Source: a virus
Reading direction: 5' to 3' (one strand)
Virus record (IMG/VR): IMGVR_UViG_3300050821_013875
Location: 1-27,778 of that record
Length of the DNA: 27,778 bases
Every line of letters starts with the position of its first letter. Within the stretch, counting starts at the first letter, position 1. Positions 1-7,120 of the stretch are shown piece by piece. The notes beneath the pieces are model-generated. The model worked only from the letters and a program-made list of their open reading frames with translations, did not search any database and was not told the DNA's origin. The position numbers and the translations under genes are program-made.

Positions 1-1
1 T

Positions 2-526
2 GTCGATATGCGGTGCGATGGCATGGGCGTTGTCGAGACCGTGCAGTGCGATCGGAAGCACAACGTGTTCACGACCGACGACAATCTGCGGCGAGCGTGT
101 GAGCTCACCGAGGCGATCGACAAGCTGCTCGTGCGCTTCGTGGACGACAAAAACCGCCTCGTCGCCGTGTGCGCGGAGGCGATGAGCTGGCCGCGAAACG
201 CTGCCGCGACGAGCAAGATCGGAATCGCGTGGGGCGTCATCGCGTCGACGTGTTGGCGTCATCGCGTGCCGATTCTGCAGGTGCCGCCCATGGTCGTTAA
301 GCGCGAGATCGCCGGCGTGAAGACGGCCACGAAGGAAGAGGTCGAGCGCGCTGTCGCTGCGCTCGTTCCGCGCGCTAACCTGAGCCGCTGCGGGTACGCG
401 ACGACGAACGAGCTCATCGCCTCGATCGTGAAGACGAAGCGCGAACATCCGAGCGATGCGCTGGGTGTCGCGCTCTCGTGCTCGAAGTCGCAGGCGGTGC
501 AGATGGCGAGGAGGTCGGCAGCATGA
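2..526 (+). CDS. RuvC-like Holliday junction resolvase (5' end outside window)
   Basis: The reading frame is open to the left edge, so the true start and the first catalytic Asp (usually in a GIDPG-type motif) lie upstream. Counting from the ATG at 8, the visible part carries a RuvC-type second acidic site around E57 (AVCAEAMSWPRN) followed by a GIAWGVI helix. After that come the QVPPMVVKREIAG segment, a K/E-rich helix, and a C-terminal SDALGVALSC that matches the RuvC DALAxAL signature with its conserved Asp at 150. Phage RuvC-like enzymes cut branched DNA before packaging. It overlaps the next gene by 4 bases (ATGA), so both are translated as one unit. The family call is good; cleavage specificity cannot be read. 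Confidence 0.8.
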   Translation, partial: VDMRCDGMGVVETVQCDRKHNVFTTDDNLRRACELTEAIDKLLVRFVDDKNRLVAVCAEAMSWPRNAAATSKIGIAWGVIASTCWRHRVPILQVPPMVVKREIAGVKTATKEEVERAVAALVPRANLSRCGYATTNELIASIVKTKREHPSDALGVALSCSKSQAVQMARRSAA

Positions 527-1137
527 TCGTGGCGTTTAGCGGCAAGCGCGGCAGCGGTAAGAGCGAGGCGACGCTCGCGCTCGTGCAGGGACTCGGTTTC
601 GTGCCGTTCGCGCTCGCGAACCCGCTGAAGCTGTTCGTGTTCAAGATCTTGATCGCGTTCGACGTCAGCTCCGAGCGCGCGCGGCGCTACCTGTACGGCT
701 CGAGCGAAGCTCGCGAGGAAGTCATCCCCGAGATCGGTCGGAGCGCGCGCGAGATGCTGCAGAAGCTCGGCACGGACTGGGGTCGCGAGTGCGTGCATCC
801 GGACGTGTGGGTCCGCATGCTGCTCGCGCAGTCGCGCGTGTCGTTCGCTTCGGGCATCGGCTTCGCGCTCGCGGGTGACATCATCGTCACCGACCTTCGG
901 TTTCCGAACGAGCTTCGAGCGTTTCGCTCTGCGGGTGCTTTGGTCATTCGGTTGCGTCGCGCGGGCCGCGCCTCGAGCGCACACGACGGACACGCTTCCG
1001 AGACGGCCCTCGACGACGCGCCCGACGACGCGTTCTCGGCGGTCATCGACAACGAAGGCACGATCCAAGAGCTGCACGAGCGCGTGCTCGCGTTCGTGCG
1101 CTCGCGTCACCCGAAGCTCGCGGCCGCGTCGCCGTGA
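523..1137 (+). CDS. Deoxynucleoside monophosphate kinase (phage gp1-like)
   Basis: The product is 204 aa and probably phosphorylates dNMPs to dNDPs for phage DNA synthesis. It starts at the ATG overlapping the resolvase stop; an upstream in-frame start at 478 would only add residues inside that gene. A P-loop is at residues 7-14 (GKRGSGKS). A conserved LGTDWGRE block lies near residues 82-89, and VTDLRFPNE near 122-130, followed by a hydrophobic strand and an RLRR motif. This order is typical of T4 gp1-type deoxynucleotide monophosphate kinases. It overlaps the next gene by GTGA. Substrate range (dTMP, dGMP or hydroxymethyl-dCMP) cannot be told from sequence. Confidence 0.8.
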   Translation: MIVAFSGKRGSGKSEATLALVQGLGFVPFALANPLKLFVFKILIAFDVSSERARRYLYGSSEAREEVIPEIGRSAREMLQKLGTDWGRECVHPDVWVRMLLAQSRVSFASGIGFALAGDIIVTDLRFPNELRAFRSAGALVIRLRRAGRASSAHDGHASETALDDAPDDAFSAVIDNEGTIQELHERVLAFVRSRHPKLAAASP

Positions 1138-2060
1138 GCTGGGATGCTGCGGCAGCGCGGTCGCTGCGCGAAGAAGAGCACGAGGCCACGGTCGCGGAAG
1201 CGAAGACCGAACCGAAGCTCGTCCCGTACGTGCGCAAGGGCGTCGAGAAGCATCGCATCTCGCTCTTGAATGTGCCGCCGCCCGGCTACCAGGCGCAGAG
1301 CTTCAAGATTGACTGGGCTCGAGCGCGCGAGCTGTACGTCGATGGCGAGCTCGATGCTGACACGGGCTGGCGCACGTGGCCCTCGCAGTCTCAAGTCGCC
1401 GAGCGCGTGGGCGTCAGCACGCGTGCGTTCGGTGAGCGGCTCTCGCAGTGGAATTGGAAGACGCACCGTGCACGCGCACAGGAACACCAGAAGCTCGCGC
1501 AGGCCGAGGAGCGCGACCAAGAGCGTGTGCGTCGTCGCGAGGAGCGGCGCCTTGCTGAGGCAGAAGCGCGCGAGGAAGAGCGAGCGCGCAAGCGCAAGGC
1601 GTCTGCTGCGGATGCGCCAGCGCCCAGCGAGAACCCGGGAGCGCCTCCCCCGCAGCCTGCCCCTGCTCCGCTCACCGATGTTCAAGCCGCAGCTGCCGCC
1701 TCGGTTGACCCGCTGTCGGTCGTCGACGGCATGCTTGCCATCGCCGCCAAGGCGGTCGCCGAGGGCAAGCCGCCTCCCTTCGGTGTGGCCGACTACGAGC
1801 GGGCGGTGAAGCTGCGCTCGTGGCTCCTCGCCGACGCCGCGACGCGCGCGCAGGCTCGAGAGGCAGTGTCACTGGAATCTCTGCAGCTGACGCACCGCGA
1901 GCTGAGGGAACGCGAGGCTCTGCTCACCCCTGAACAAGGCGGGACCGATTCGGCGATCGCTGACCAGATTGCCACTACCGTCAAAAAGCGGCCATCGCTT
2001 GGGAAGGGAGCCAACCGGCGTCGCAAGAAACCGTATCGGAAGGTTCGCAAGCGCGGGTGA
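1134..2060 (+). CDS. HTH and coiled-coil protein, candidate small terminase subunit
   Basis: The product is 308 aa from a GTG start that overlaps the kinase stop. Residues 80-110 read as a helix-turn-helix (SQSQVAERVGVSTRAFGERL) followed by a W-x-W-K-T-H-R-A-R tail. Next come a long charged Arg/Glu coiled coil (about 112-156), a Pro/Ala linker (about 160-182), and a second helical part ending in a strongly basic tail (RRRKKPYRKVRKRG). An HTH followed by W-x(2-4)-R and a charged helix is common in phage small terminase subunits, but the large subunit lies about 18 kb away and the protein is long for that role. A replication initiator or other DNA-binding protein is possible, since the repeat-rich control region starts right after it. 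Confidence 0.45.
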   Translation: MSWDAAAARSLREEEHEATVAEAKTEPKLVPYVRKGVEKHRISLLNVPPPGYQAQSFKIDWARARELYVDGELDADTGWRTWPSQSQVAERVGVSTRAFGERLSQWNWKTHRARAQEHQKLAQAEERDQERVRRREERRLAEAEAREEERARKRKASAADAPAPSENPGAPPPQPAPAPLTDVQAAAAASVDPLSVVDGMLAIAAKAVAEGKPPPFGVADYERAVKLRSWLLADAATRAQAREAVSLESLQLTHRELREREALLTPEQGGTDSAIADQIATTVKKRPSLGKGANRRRKKPYRKVRKRG

Positions 2061-2248
2061 GGTGACTGCCGCTTTCCTCTCCCTCGACCTCGAGCCGGAC
2101 CGAGCCGAGGCAGAGCGCACCATGTGGGATAGCCGGCCTGCCGGGTACCCCGCCCTCGATCGGCCGTCGCGGGCTCGGGCTCGGGGGCGTCGCTAGTAGC
2201 CTTCGAGTTACACGGCGGGTTTTTGTGGAGCGCGCACAATGTGCGACA

Positions 2249-2263
2249 TAGGACATCATTGAC
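2249..2263 (-). promoter_or_regulatory. Operator-like element, reversed copy
   Basis: On the minus strand this reads GTCAATGATGTCCTA. It differs at one position from GTCAATCATGTCCTA at 2513-2527 and at two positions from GTCAATGTCGTCCTA at the integrase promoter (18071-18085, minus). The upstream TTGAC half-site found at those promoters is absent here, so this is a half-type copy. No gene starts to its left on the minus strand. Confidence 0.55.
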
Positions 2264-2337
2264 GCCGCCGCTGCCCCGCCGCTGCCCCCCCGTTTGGGGT
2301 TGAGCTCGAACGGCGAGCTGCGAGCGGCGAACGCGAG

Positions 2338-2376
2338 CCGCGATCTGAAGCCGCGATCTGAAGCCGCGATCTGAAG
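2338..2376. repeat. Three tandem 13-bp direct repeats
   Basis: The unit CCGCGATCTGAAG occurs three times head to tail without a mismatch, at 2338-2350, 2351-2363 and 2364-2376. The units lack spacers, so this is not a CRISPR array. Iteron-like binding sites for a replication or regulatory protein are the obvious option; simple slippage is the other. Confidence 0.85.
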
Positions 2377-2402
2377 CCCGGGAACCTGGCTCGAGCTCGA
2401 CC

Positions 2403-2453
2403 CAGTGCCCCCCTCCCCGATCGGACTGCCCCCGTCCCGACTGCCCCCCGTCC
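2403..2453 (-). repeat. C-rich tract with near-identical repeats, G-quadruplex potential on minus strand
   Basis: The plus strand holds GACTGCCCCCGTCC (2424-2437) and GACTGCCCCCCGTCC (2439-2453), preceded by CAGTGCCCCCCCTCCCC. The minus strand therefore presents at least five runs of three or more G within about 50 bases, with short loops. Confidence 0.65.
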
Positions 2454-2502
2454 ACGTTTCCGAGCCCGGGCGGGCCCACGGAGAAAAAAGATCGAACGGG
2501 TC

Positions 2503-2531
2503 TTGACGGTAGGTCAATCATGTCCTACCTT
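2503..2531 (+). promoter_or_regulatory. Early operon promoter with palindromic operator
   Basis: A TTGACG -35 box (2503-2508), a 17-base spacer and a TACCTT -10 box (2526-2531) make a good sigma-70-type promoter. A perfect TTGAC-N5-GTCAA palindrome (2503-2517) covers the -35 box, and a second inverted repeat GGTAGG-N10-CCTACC (2508-2513 / 2524-2529) covers the spacer and -10. The ATG at 2538 is 6 bases after the -10 box, so transcription should start at or within a base or two of the start codon. Confidence 0.7.
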
Positions 2532-2537
2532 TGGGAC

Positions 2538-2792
2538 ATGAGCGAGCGAGAATACACGGCGATTGCGGCGGTTCCTGCTTCCCGCGAGGCGGCCTGGCGC
2601 GAGGTCGAGAGCCGCGCGAAGGCGGCAGCGGACGCGGTGCGCGGGCACCGGGTGCTCGAGAACATGGCGGGCCGCGTGGCGCGCTGGGACGTGATCGAGG
2701 TCGACGCGCGCGGCGGCTTCCTCGCCCGGGTCGGGACGTACGCGACGCAGGACCGCGCCTTCGCGCGGGTCGCCGAGCTCGGGGGCCGATGA
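2538..2792 (+). CDS. Small hypothetical protein, first gene of the early operon
   Basis: The product is 84 aa and I do not recognise a family. It is charged, mostly helical in the first half (a Lys/Arg/Glu/Ala helix around residues 14-35), then turns to short strands (WDVIEVDARGGFLARVG). The ATG at 2538 is preferred over the in-frame ATG at 2520: the latter lies inside the promoter spacer, while 2538 sits 6 bases downstream of the -10 box and suits a leaderless message. It overlaps the next gene by ATGA. Being first behind a strong, operator-covered promoter suggests an early function, but the sequence gives no activity. Confidence 0.65.
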   Translation: MSEREYTAIAAVPASREAAWREVESRAKAAADAVRGHRVLENMAGRVARWDVIEVDARGGFLARVGTYATQDRAFARVAELGGR

Positions 2793-3130
2793 GCCGCGTC
2801 TACTCGGCGCCGCGGCGCCTCTTCTACTTCGGCGCGCGGGACGTGAACGTCCCCGGCCACTTCTTCTGGGCGCCGGGCGGGGGGATGCCGCCGCGGCTCT
2901 CGGGGTGCCCGTGGACGCTGGCCGAGCTCGACACGAAGCTCTGCCCGCCGGACCCCGAGCAGAGGCAAGGCGCTGCGCTCGTGCATCATCGGGAGGGCTG
3001 GACGGCGCTGGCTTCCCGGACATCATCGCGAGGGGTCGAGCGCGCCGGCGGCGTGAAGCTCGACGACCATGCGCAGGCGTTGCTCGATGCGGCCGCGGAG
3101 CTCCGCGCAGGAGGAGGCTACGGTGTTTGA
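2789..3130 (+). CDS. Conserved phage-type hypothetical protein
   Basis: The product is 113 aa, starting at the ATG that overlaps the stop of the previous gene. The sequence has a style often seen in small phage early genes: an N-terminal RLFYFGARDVNVPGHFFW segment, a PW-x-L-x-ELD turn, a DPEQRQGAALVHHREGWTAL segment, and then a polar tail. No catalytic motif, membrane segment or metal site is evident. The product is likely cytoplasmic. I recognise the type but no function. Confidence 0.6.
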   Translation: MSRVYSAPRRLFYFGARDVNVPGHFFWAPGGGMPPRLSGCPWTLAELDTKLCPPDPEQRQGAALVHHREGWTALASRTSSRGVERAGGVKLDDHAQALLDAAAELRAGGGYGV

Positions 3131-3156
3131 GTTCGACGCGAAGGGAGTCGGCTGAG

Positions 3157-3582
3157 ATGCACTTCGAGATCTTCGACAAGCGGACGGGGCGTTCGAAGGC
3201 CCCCTTTCGTGCAGCGAGCGCGAAGGAAGCGCTCGATGCGTTCGCGCGCGCAAACGGCTACAAGAGCCACGCCGAAGCGGTCGCGAGGGTGGGCGAGGAC
3301 GCGTCTTCGCTCGAGGCGCGCGACGCGACCCCGGGCGAGACCGTGGCGAACGCGCTCGTGGCCTTCCTGCGCGAGCACGGGGTCGAGCGGGTGCTCGCGA
3401 CGATGGCGGACGCGTGCGACGTGGCGGGCGACGGGCACGAGCCGCTCGTCGCTGCGCGCTTCTTCACCGCGTCGAAGAACCTCCGCGACGCCGCGGGCCG
3501 GCTCTCGGCGACGCGGATGCCGGACGAGATCGCGAACTGTCTCGAGGCGCTCGTCGCGCCCGAGGAGGAGACCGGAGAATGA
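3157..3582 (+). CDS. Hypothetical protein
   Basis: The product is 141 aa from the ATG at 3157, with AGGGAG about 10 bases upstream as a possible ribosome binding site. Residues 1-45 (MHFEIFDKRTGRSKAPFRAA and the helix after it) look like a small alpha/beta unit that converts a user-type value into a helix. This is followed by an all-helical region with SHAEAVARVGEDASSLEARD and a long Ala/Arg-rich C-terminal half. No known motif was found. It is separated from the next gene by 3 bases, so it is co-transcribed. Confidence 0.6.
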   Translation: MHFEIFDKRTGRSKAPFRAASAKEALDAFARANGYKSHAEAVARVGEDASSLEARDATPGETVANALVAFLREHGVERVLATMADACDVAGDGHEPLVAARFFTASKNLRDAAGRLSATRMPDEIANCLEALVAPEEETGE

Positions 3583-3585
3583 ACG

Positions 3586-4194
3586 ATGGTTGACGTGCGA
3601 GCCGAGCTCACGGCGCGCGTGCCTCGCGTGATCGTGCTGCTCGAGAAGGTGGCGCTCCACGACGTCGAGGAGGCTCACGTCTTCCGGATGAAGACGTTCG
3701 GGCACGCGCGTTCGTCGTCGCTGCGCCTCGTGCGCGAGGCGCTCGAGAGCTGGGAGCACGCGGAGAAGACGTCGCAGGACGGCTCGGGCGCGGCGGTCGA
3801 GCTGGCGGCGGCGGCCATCGTCGCGCTCGCGGCCATCGTCGCGAAGGGCGAGACGGAGGCGAAGACCGATGCGCCCGACGTGCGCGCGATGCGCGGCGTC
3901 CCCGAAGACGAAGAGCAGAAGGACGCGGAGAAGCGCGAGCGCGACAAGAAGGTCGCCTCGATCGTGCGCGACATGTGCATCGGCGCCGCGCCGCCTCGGC
4001 GTCCCGAGCCGCGCGAGTGGGTGCTCGCTCGCATCTGGAACCAGCACCACGACACGGTCGAGGGTCGCTGGCGCGGGATCTTCCTGCGCGAACACCGAGG
4101 CAAGGCGGTCATTCAGATCGACGCGCAAGGCCAGGAGCATCGCGTCTCGTTCGACGACGTCTTCCCTCTGCCTCCTGGATTCGAGGAAATGTGA
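3586..4194 (+). CDS. Hypothetical protein with helical core and C-terminal beta domain
   Basis: The product is 202 aa. An N-terminal helical domain (about 1-65) is followed by a hydrophobic Ala-rich stretch (AAVELAAAAIVALAAIVAKG) that could be a buried or weakly membrane-associated helix. A very charged segment (EDEEQKDAEKRERDKK) comes next. The C-terminal part (about 145-202) looks like a small beta barrel (WRGIFLREHRGKAVIQIDAQ, then HRVSFDDVFPLP). No family is recognised. It overlaps the next gene by GTGA. Confidence 0.6.
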   Translation: MVDVRAELTARVPRVIVLLEKVALHDVEEAHVFRMKTFGHARSSSLRLVREALESWEHAEKTSQDGSGAAVELAAAAIVALAAIVAKGETEAKTDAPDVRAMRGVPEDEEQKDAEKRERDKKVASIVRDMCIGAAPPRRPEPREWVLARIWNQHHDTVEGRWRGIFLREHRGKAVIQIDAQGQEHRVSFDDVFPLPPGFEEM

Positions 4195-4520
4195 GCCATC
4201 CCATACACGGACCCGTGTGGTTGCTTCTCGTCGTGATGGCGGTCTCGCTCGTCGCCGGCGCGCTCTTCGCGGCTCGCGCCGTGCTCGAGATCGCGGACGC
4301 GCGCGAGGCGCGGATGCGCGCCGCGGCGCGCGCTCTCGTCGACGCGCTCCCGCGTTGCGACTTCTGTTCGTCGCCGGCGACGCGGGCATGGGAGCGCGGC
4401 GCCGCGCGCTTCTGCGACGTGCACGCGGTCGAGGGTCGGGAGAACCTCGAGCCCGTGCCCGAGTACCCGCGTGCCGCGCCGCTGCGCGCGCTCGTCGCGA
4501 TGCTGGGAGGTGGCGCGTGA
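4191..4520 (+). CDS. Membrane-anchored zinc-ribbon-like protein
   Basis: The product is 109 aa from a GTG start overlapping the previous stop. One clear membrane segment lies at about residues 9-30 (PVWLLLVVMAVSLVAGALFA), followed by a basic helix. A likely zinc site is formed by C56-x2-C59 and C75-x2-H78 (CDFCSS, then CDVHA). The order membrane helix then zinc ribbon suggests a type III/N-in anchor holding a cytoplasmic metal-binding domain. No exact family is recognised. A role at the host envelope or in exclusion is possible but is inference only. Confidence 0.65.
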   Translation: MSHPIHGPVWLLLVVMAVSLVAGALFAARAVLEIADAREARMRAAARALVDALPRCDFCSSPATRAWERGAARFCDVHAVEGRENLEPVPEYPRAAPLRALVAMLGGGA

Positions 4521-5266
4521 CGTCGCCATACCGGCAGGCGCAGGACGAGGTTGCTCGCTCCGTCCGCGTCGACGAGAACGATCCGGGCGTGCTCGAGGAG
4601 CTGGGGCTTTTGCTCTCTGCGGCTCACCGCGCCGCGCCCACGTTGCGCGAGCTCGCGTTCATGCTGCTCGTGGCGACGCCGCACTTCCGTGCGATCGAGG
4701 TCGCGGAGCTGCAGCGGCAGACCGAGAGCGCGCGGCCGACGATCCGCGTGACCGGAGTTCTTCGCTCCGGGATGCCAGGTCTCCCCGAGGCGTCTCGCGT
4801 GCAGGCGGCGGGCTTGGCGCTTCAGGAAGCCGTCGTGCGATGGGCGCCGGCGTGGATCACGGCGGTGGTTCAGACCGTCACCGAAGAAGAGGAGAAGTAC
4901 ATGAACGAGACGAAAGAACCGGTCGGCGACTTCGCCCCCGGGTTGAATCCCGAGGCGGAGTGGATCGTGCGCGAGAGCGCCGGCGCGTTCTCGACGAGCT
5001 TCGACGAGTACGTGCTCGAGATGCTGCAGCACTGGTCCGGCTTCGCGGCCTACCACGCGGTCGTGAAGCAGGCCGGCCAGTCGTCGCGCGAGCTCGTGAC
5101 ACTCGCCGCGGCGGACCTCGTGGAGACGACCTTGCAGATCGCGACGGCTGTCTGCGGCCGCGTCGGGCACGACGCCGAGCGCGCGGGCAACAACCTGATC
5201 CGGTGCGTGCGGTGCGGCAAGACGAAGAGGCTCGAGCAGGACGTCGCGCCCGAGGCGAAGAACTAG
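4517..5266 (+). CDS. Hypothetical protein, largely helical
   Basis: The product is 249 aa from a GTG start that overlaps the preceding gene by GTGA. A first part (1-120) contains several amphipathic helices and an ATPHFRAIEVAELQRQ segment. An acidic connector (TVTEEEEKYMNETKEP) leads into a second helical part with a WSGFAAYHAVVKQAG segment. The C-terminus has a single CVRC knuckle and a basic KTKRLEQ tail. No known domain is recognised. The in-frame extension upstream to 3869 was not used because it runs inside two other genes. Confidence 0.6.
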   Translation: MTSPYRQAQDEVARSVRVDENDPGVLEELGLLLSAAHRAAPTLRELAFMLLVATPHFRAIEVAELQRQTESARPTIRVTGVLRSGMPGLPEASRVQAAGLALQEAVVRWAPAWITAVVQTVTEEEEKYMNETKEPVGDFAPGLNPEAEWIVRESAGAFSTSFDEYVLEMLQHWSGFAAYHAVVKQAGQSSRELVTLAAADLVETTLQIATAVCGRVGHDAERAGNNLIRCVRCGKTKRLEQDVAPEAKN

Positions 5267-5270
5267 CGCC

Positions 5271-5603
5271 ATGAGCACGGCGTCGAAGAAGAACCGCCGG
5301 CGGCGTCGCGCCGACCGGCGCGTGCTCGGCGCGTATCAACTCGGCTACGCGCAAGCGCGGCGCGAGTCGGCCGAGCTCATCGAGCCCAAGGAGGGCTACG
5401 TGCTGATCGGCGAGCGGCCGAAGAGCCCGCGCTTCGTCGTGCGCGCGATGTCCGGTTCGGCCATCGACTACGCGCTCGGCGATCGCTATCGAACCGTGTA
5501 CGCCACCTTCGAGGCGATCCGGTACCGGCACGATCTTCACGGCTTCGGCGTCTCGGTCGAGTGGTTCGGCTGGAAGTTCGTCGAAGCGCACGAGGGCACG
5601 TGA
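5271..5603 (+). CDS. Small basic hypothetical protein
   Basis: The product is 110 aa. The N-terminus is strongly basic (KKNRRRRRADRR), which could bind nucleic acid. The rest is a compact alpha/beta fold with a VLIGERPKSPRFVVRAMSG strand pair, a Tyr/Asp-rich turn, and a final VSVEWFGWKFVEAHEG strand. No family is recognised. It starts 4 bases after the previous stop and overlaps the next gene by GTGA. Confidence 0.6.
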   Translation: MSTASKKNRRRRRADRRVLGAYQLGYAQARRESAELIEPKEGYVLIGERPKSPRFVVRAMSGSAIDYALGDRYRTVYATFEAIRYRHDLHGFGVSVEWFGWKFVEAHEGT

Positions 5604-6130
5604 GCGCCTCGCATCTGCTCGAGCTCGCGTGCAAGGCGCACGCGCCGGCGGCCGACGTCGAGTTCTACCTCGCGAAGGCGCGCACGCAGTTCGAGCTCGA
5701 GCTGCGTGCGGCCGAGCAGGCGCTCGTCGCCGCGCGGGCTCGCGACGTTGCGCAGGCGCGCGCGTGGTCGGACTTCGAGACCTCGCGCGACCGCGGGCAT
5801 CCTCTCGGTGTGGTGCTCGTCGGCGTCGCGACCGAGGCGTTCCGCGCCTATGGCATGTGGAGCTTTCGCATCGGCATCGGCCGTAGGCCGGTCGACGCGC
5901 GGCACGACACGGCGAGCGGGCGCCTCGTGAATCCGCAACGCTTCTGCAACGAGCTTGTCGCGGTGTACCGCGCGACGACGGACACGTCGCATCGAGCGGG
6001 ACGCGCGAAGCGCCGGCTCGTTCTGCAGTTCGAACAGGGCGAGCGTGTGCCGTCGTACGCGCTCGATCTCATCGAGGCAGAGTGGATGCGGCGCATCGAC
6101 GCGATCGATCCGATCGAGAGGAAGCCGTGA
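5600..6130 (+). CDS. Hypothetical protein
   Basis: The product is 176 aa. The GTG at 5600 overlaps the previous stop and is preferred to an upstream in-frame GTG at 5561 that lies inside the neighbour. The first 70 residues form an Ala/Arg/Glu-rich helix pair typical of a coiled coil. The middle part (GHPLGVVLVGVATEAFRAYG and WSFRIGIGRRP) looks like a small alpha/beta domain. The C-terminal part carries a LVLQFEQGERVPSYALDLIE segment. No motif could be tied to an activity. It overlaps the next gene by GTGA. Confidence 0.6.
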   Translation: MSASHLLELACKAHAPAADVEFYLAKARTQFELELRAAEQALVAARARDVAQARAWSDFETSRDRGHPLGVVLVGVATEAFRAYGMWSFRIGIGRRPVDARHDTASGRLVNPQRFCNELVAVYRATTDTSHRAGRAKRRLVLQFEQGERVPSYALDLIEAEWMRRIDAIDPIERKP

Positions 6131-6438
6131 GCAACAACGACGCGCTGCTCGAGATCACGCTGCAGGCTGCGGTGCCCCTCTGGATCGAGAAGCTCAAGCG
6201 CGAGTCGCCCGAGCGCATTCTCGAGATCGCGCGCGAGTGCGGCGACTTCATCGCGGAGCACGGCGACGTCGTGCAGTTCAAGTCGAGCCCGGCCGAGAAC
6301 AAGAAGTTCGGCGGCACCGCGGCGGCGTTCAATCACCTCGCGCAGGGGCTCGCCTGCCTCGCGTTCGCGCCGGGTGGCGTGAAGTTCCTCGGCTCGAGGT
6401 GGGAGGCCACGCATCCCGATGCGTGGGACGCGACGTGA
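6127..6438 (+). CDS. Hypothetical protein
   Basis: The product is 103 aa from a GTG start overlapping the previous stop. It is helical in the first half (LQAAVPLWIEKLKRESPERI, then ECGDFIAEHGDVVQF). The second half has GGTAAAFNHLAQGLACLAFA, APGGVKFLGSRWEATH and a DAWDAT end. The AxGGVxFxGxxWEA segment resembles small phage proteins of unknown function. It overlaps the next gene by GTGA. Confidence 0.6.
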   Translation: MSNNDALLEITLQAAVPLWIEKLKRESPERILEIARECGDFIAEHGDVVQFKSSPAENKKFGGTAAAFNHLAQGLACLAFAPGGVKFLGSRWEATHPDAWDAT

Positions 6439-6905
6439 ACGCGAAGCTCGAAAGCCTCTTGCCCCGCCGCATCGTCGCGACGCTCGCTGCGGTCGCCGCG
6501 GCTGAGCGCGTGATCGAGGAAGAGCTCGCGGCTTGCGCGATCGACGCGCCGTCGCTTTCGGACGTCTTCCAGGTCGTCGCGCCCACGCGGCACATGCTCG
6601 AGCTCGTGCCCGAGGTGTACGCCTCGCACGCGCGCGAGCTCGTGCGACGGATGATGCGCGGCGAGGACGTGGCGCTCGGCACGAAGGCCGAGGTCATGCT
6701 CGCGTGCTCGATTGCGAGCTTGCGCGCGCCGCTCGTGTCGCTCGACGCGGGTCTTTACGAGGAGCTGTTCATCGAGATCATGGGCGCCGCGGCCGCGGCT
6801 CGATGCGAGGTCACCCTTCGGCCGGAGCCGTGGACGGGCGCTCGCGCGGAGCGCCTCGCAGAGCTGCGGCGCGCGACGCGCGTACCCGCGAGGAGGCCGG
6901 GCTAG
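6435..6905 (+). CDS. Hypothetical protein, helical
   Basis: The product is 156 aa from a GTG start overlapping the previous stop. Ala/Glu/Arg-rich helices dominate, without membrane segment, Cys cluster or catalytic signature. Its TAG stop overlaps the TAG stop of the minus-strand gene at 6902-7063: the four bases CTAG serve both. It closes the first part of the small-gene train; the next plus-strand gene has its own promoter. Confidence 0.55.
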   Translation: MNAKLESLLPRRIVATLAAVAAAERVIEEELAACAIDAPSLSDVFQVVAPTRHMLELVPEVYASHARELVRRMMRGEDVALGTKAEVMLACSIASLRAPLVSLDAGLYEELFIEIMGAAAAARCEVTLRPEPWTGARAERLAELRRATRVPARRPG

Positions 6906-7063
6906 CTGAGCTTCGCGATCTTCTCGATCATGAAGAGGCCGACAACGAGGCCAGCGGCGAACATGATCTCGCCGATGCGCGCGACCTTCTGGTTCGTGGT
7001 CGCGAACGCGTAGATCAGCAGGCCAGCGACGGCGACGGCGAGCGGAAGGAGCGCGAGGAGCAT
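6902..7063 (-). CDS. Small two-helix membrane protein
   Basis: The product is 53 aa from the ATG at 7063. It is almost entirely two hydrophobic segments: residues 1-21 (LLALLPLAVAVAGLLIYAFA) and about 32-49 (IGEIMFAAGLVVGLFMIE), joined by a short TTNQKVAR loop and ending in KIAKLS. This is a style common among small phage and mobile-element proteins (holin-like or envelope-modifying) without a firm assignment. It is the only short minus-strand gene inside a plus-strand train, and it faces away from the operator-bearing promoter at 7121. A longer in-frame start at 7144 exists, but would add a non-hydrophobic leader inside that promoter. Confidence 0.55.
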   Translation of the reverse strand: MLLALLPLAVAVAGLLIYAFATTNQKVARIGEIMFAAGLVVGLFMIEKIAKLS

Positions 7064-7120
7064 CCGTGGATCTGCCACGCGCGAACGTGGTGCGGTCCCT
7101 GAATTCGGACGCAGGCGTTC

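Larger units (their letters stand above)
2061..2537. other. Non-coding control region
   Basis: About 480 bases without a convincing gene in either strand. From left to right it holds: a short inverted repeat CGCAC-aat-GTGCG at about 2232-2244; a reversed operator copy (2249-2263); GCCGCTGCCCC repeats (about 2268-2290); a CCCC-GTTT-GGGG hairpin (2288-2299); three exact 13-bp direct repeats (2338-2376); a C-rich tract (2403-2453); and the palindromic operator and promoter of the next operon (2503-2531). The base composition and density of repeats resemble a replication origin or a regulatory switch rather than decayed coding sequence. Which of these it is cannot be decided from sequence alone. 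Confidence 0.6.

Noticed and set aside
2338-2376. CRISPR array
   Set aside because: The three 13-bp units are directly adjacent without spacers.
2520-2522. ATG at 2520 as start of the first early gene
   Set aside because: It lies between -35 and -10 boxes, so it would not be in the transcript.
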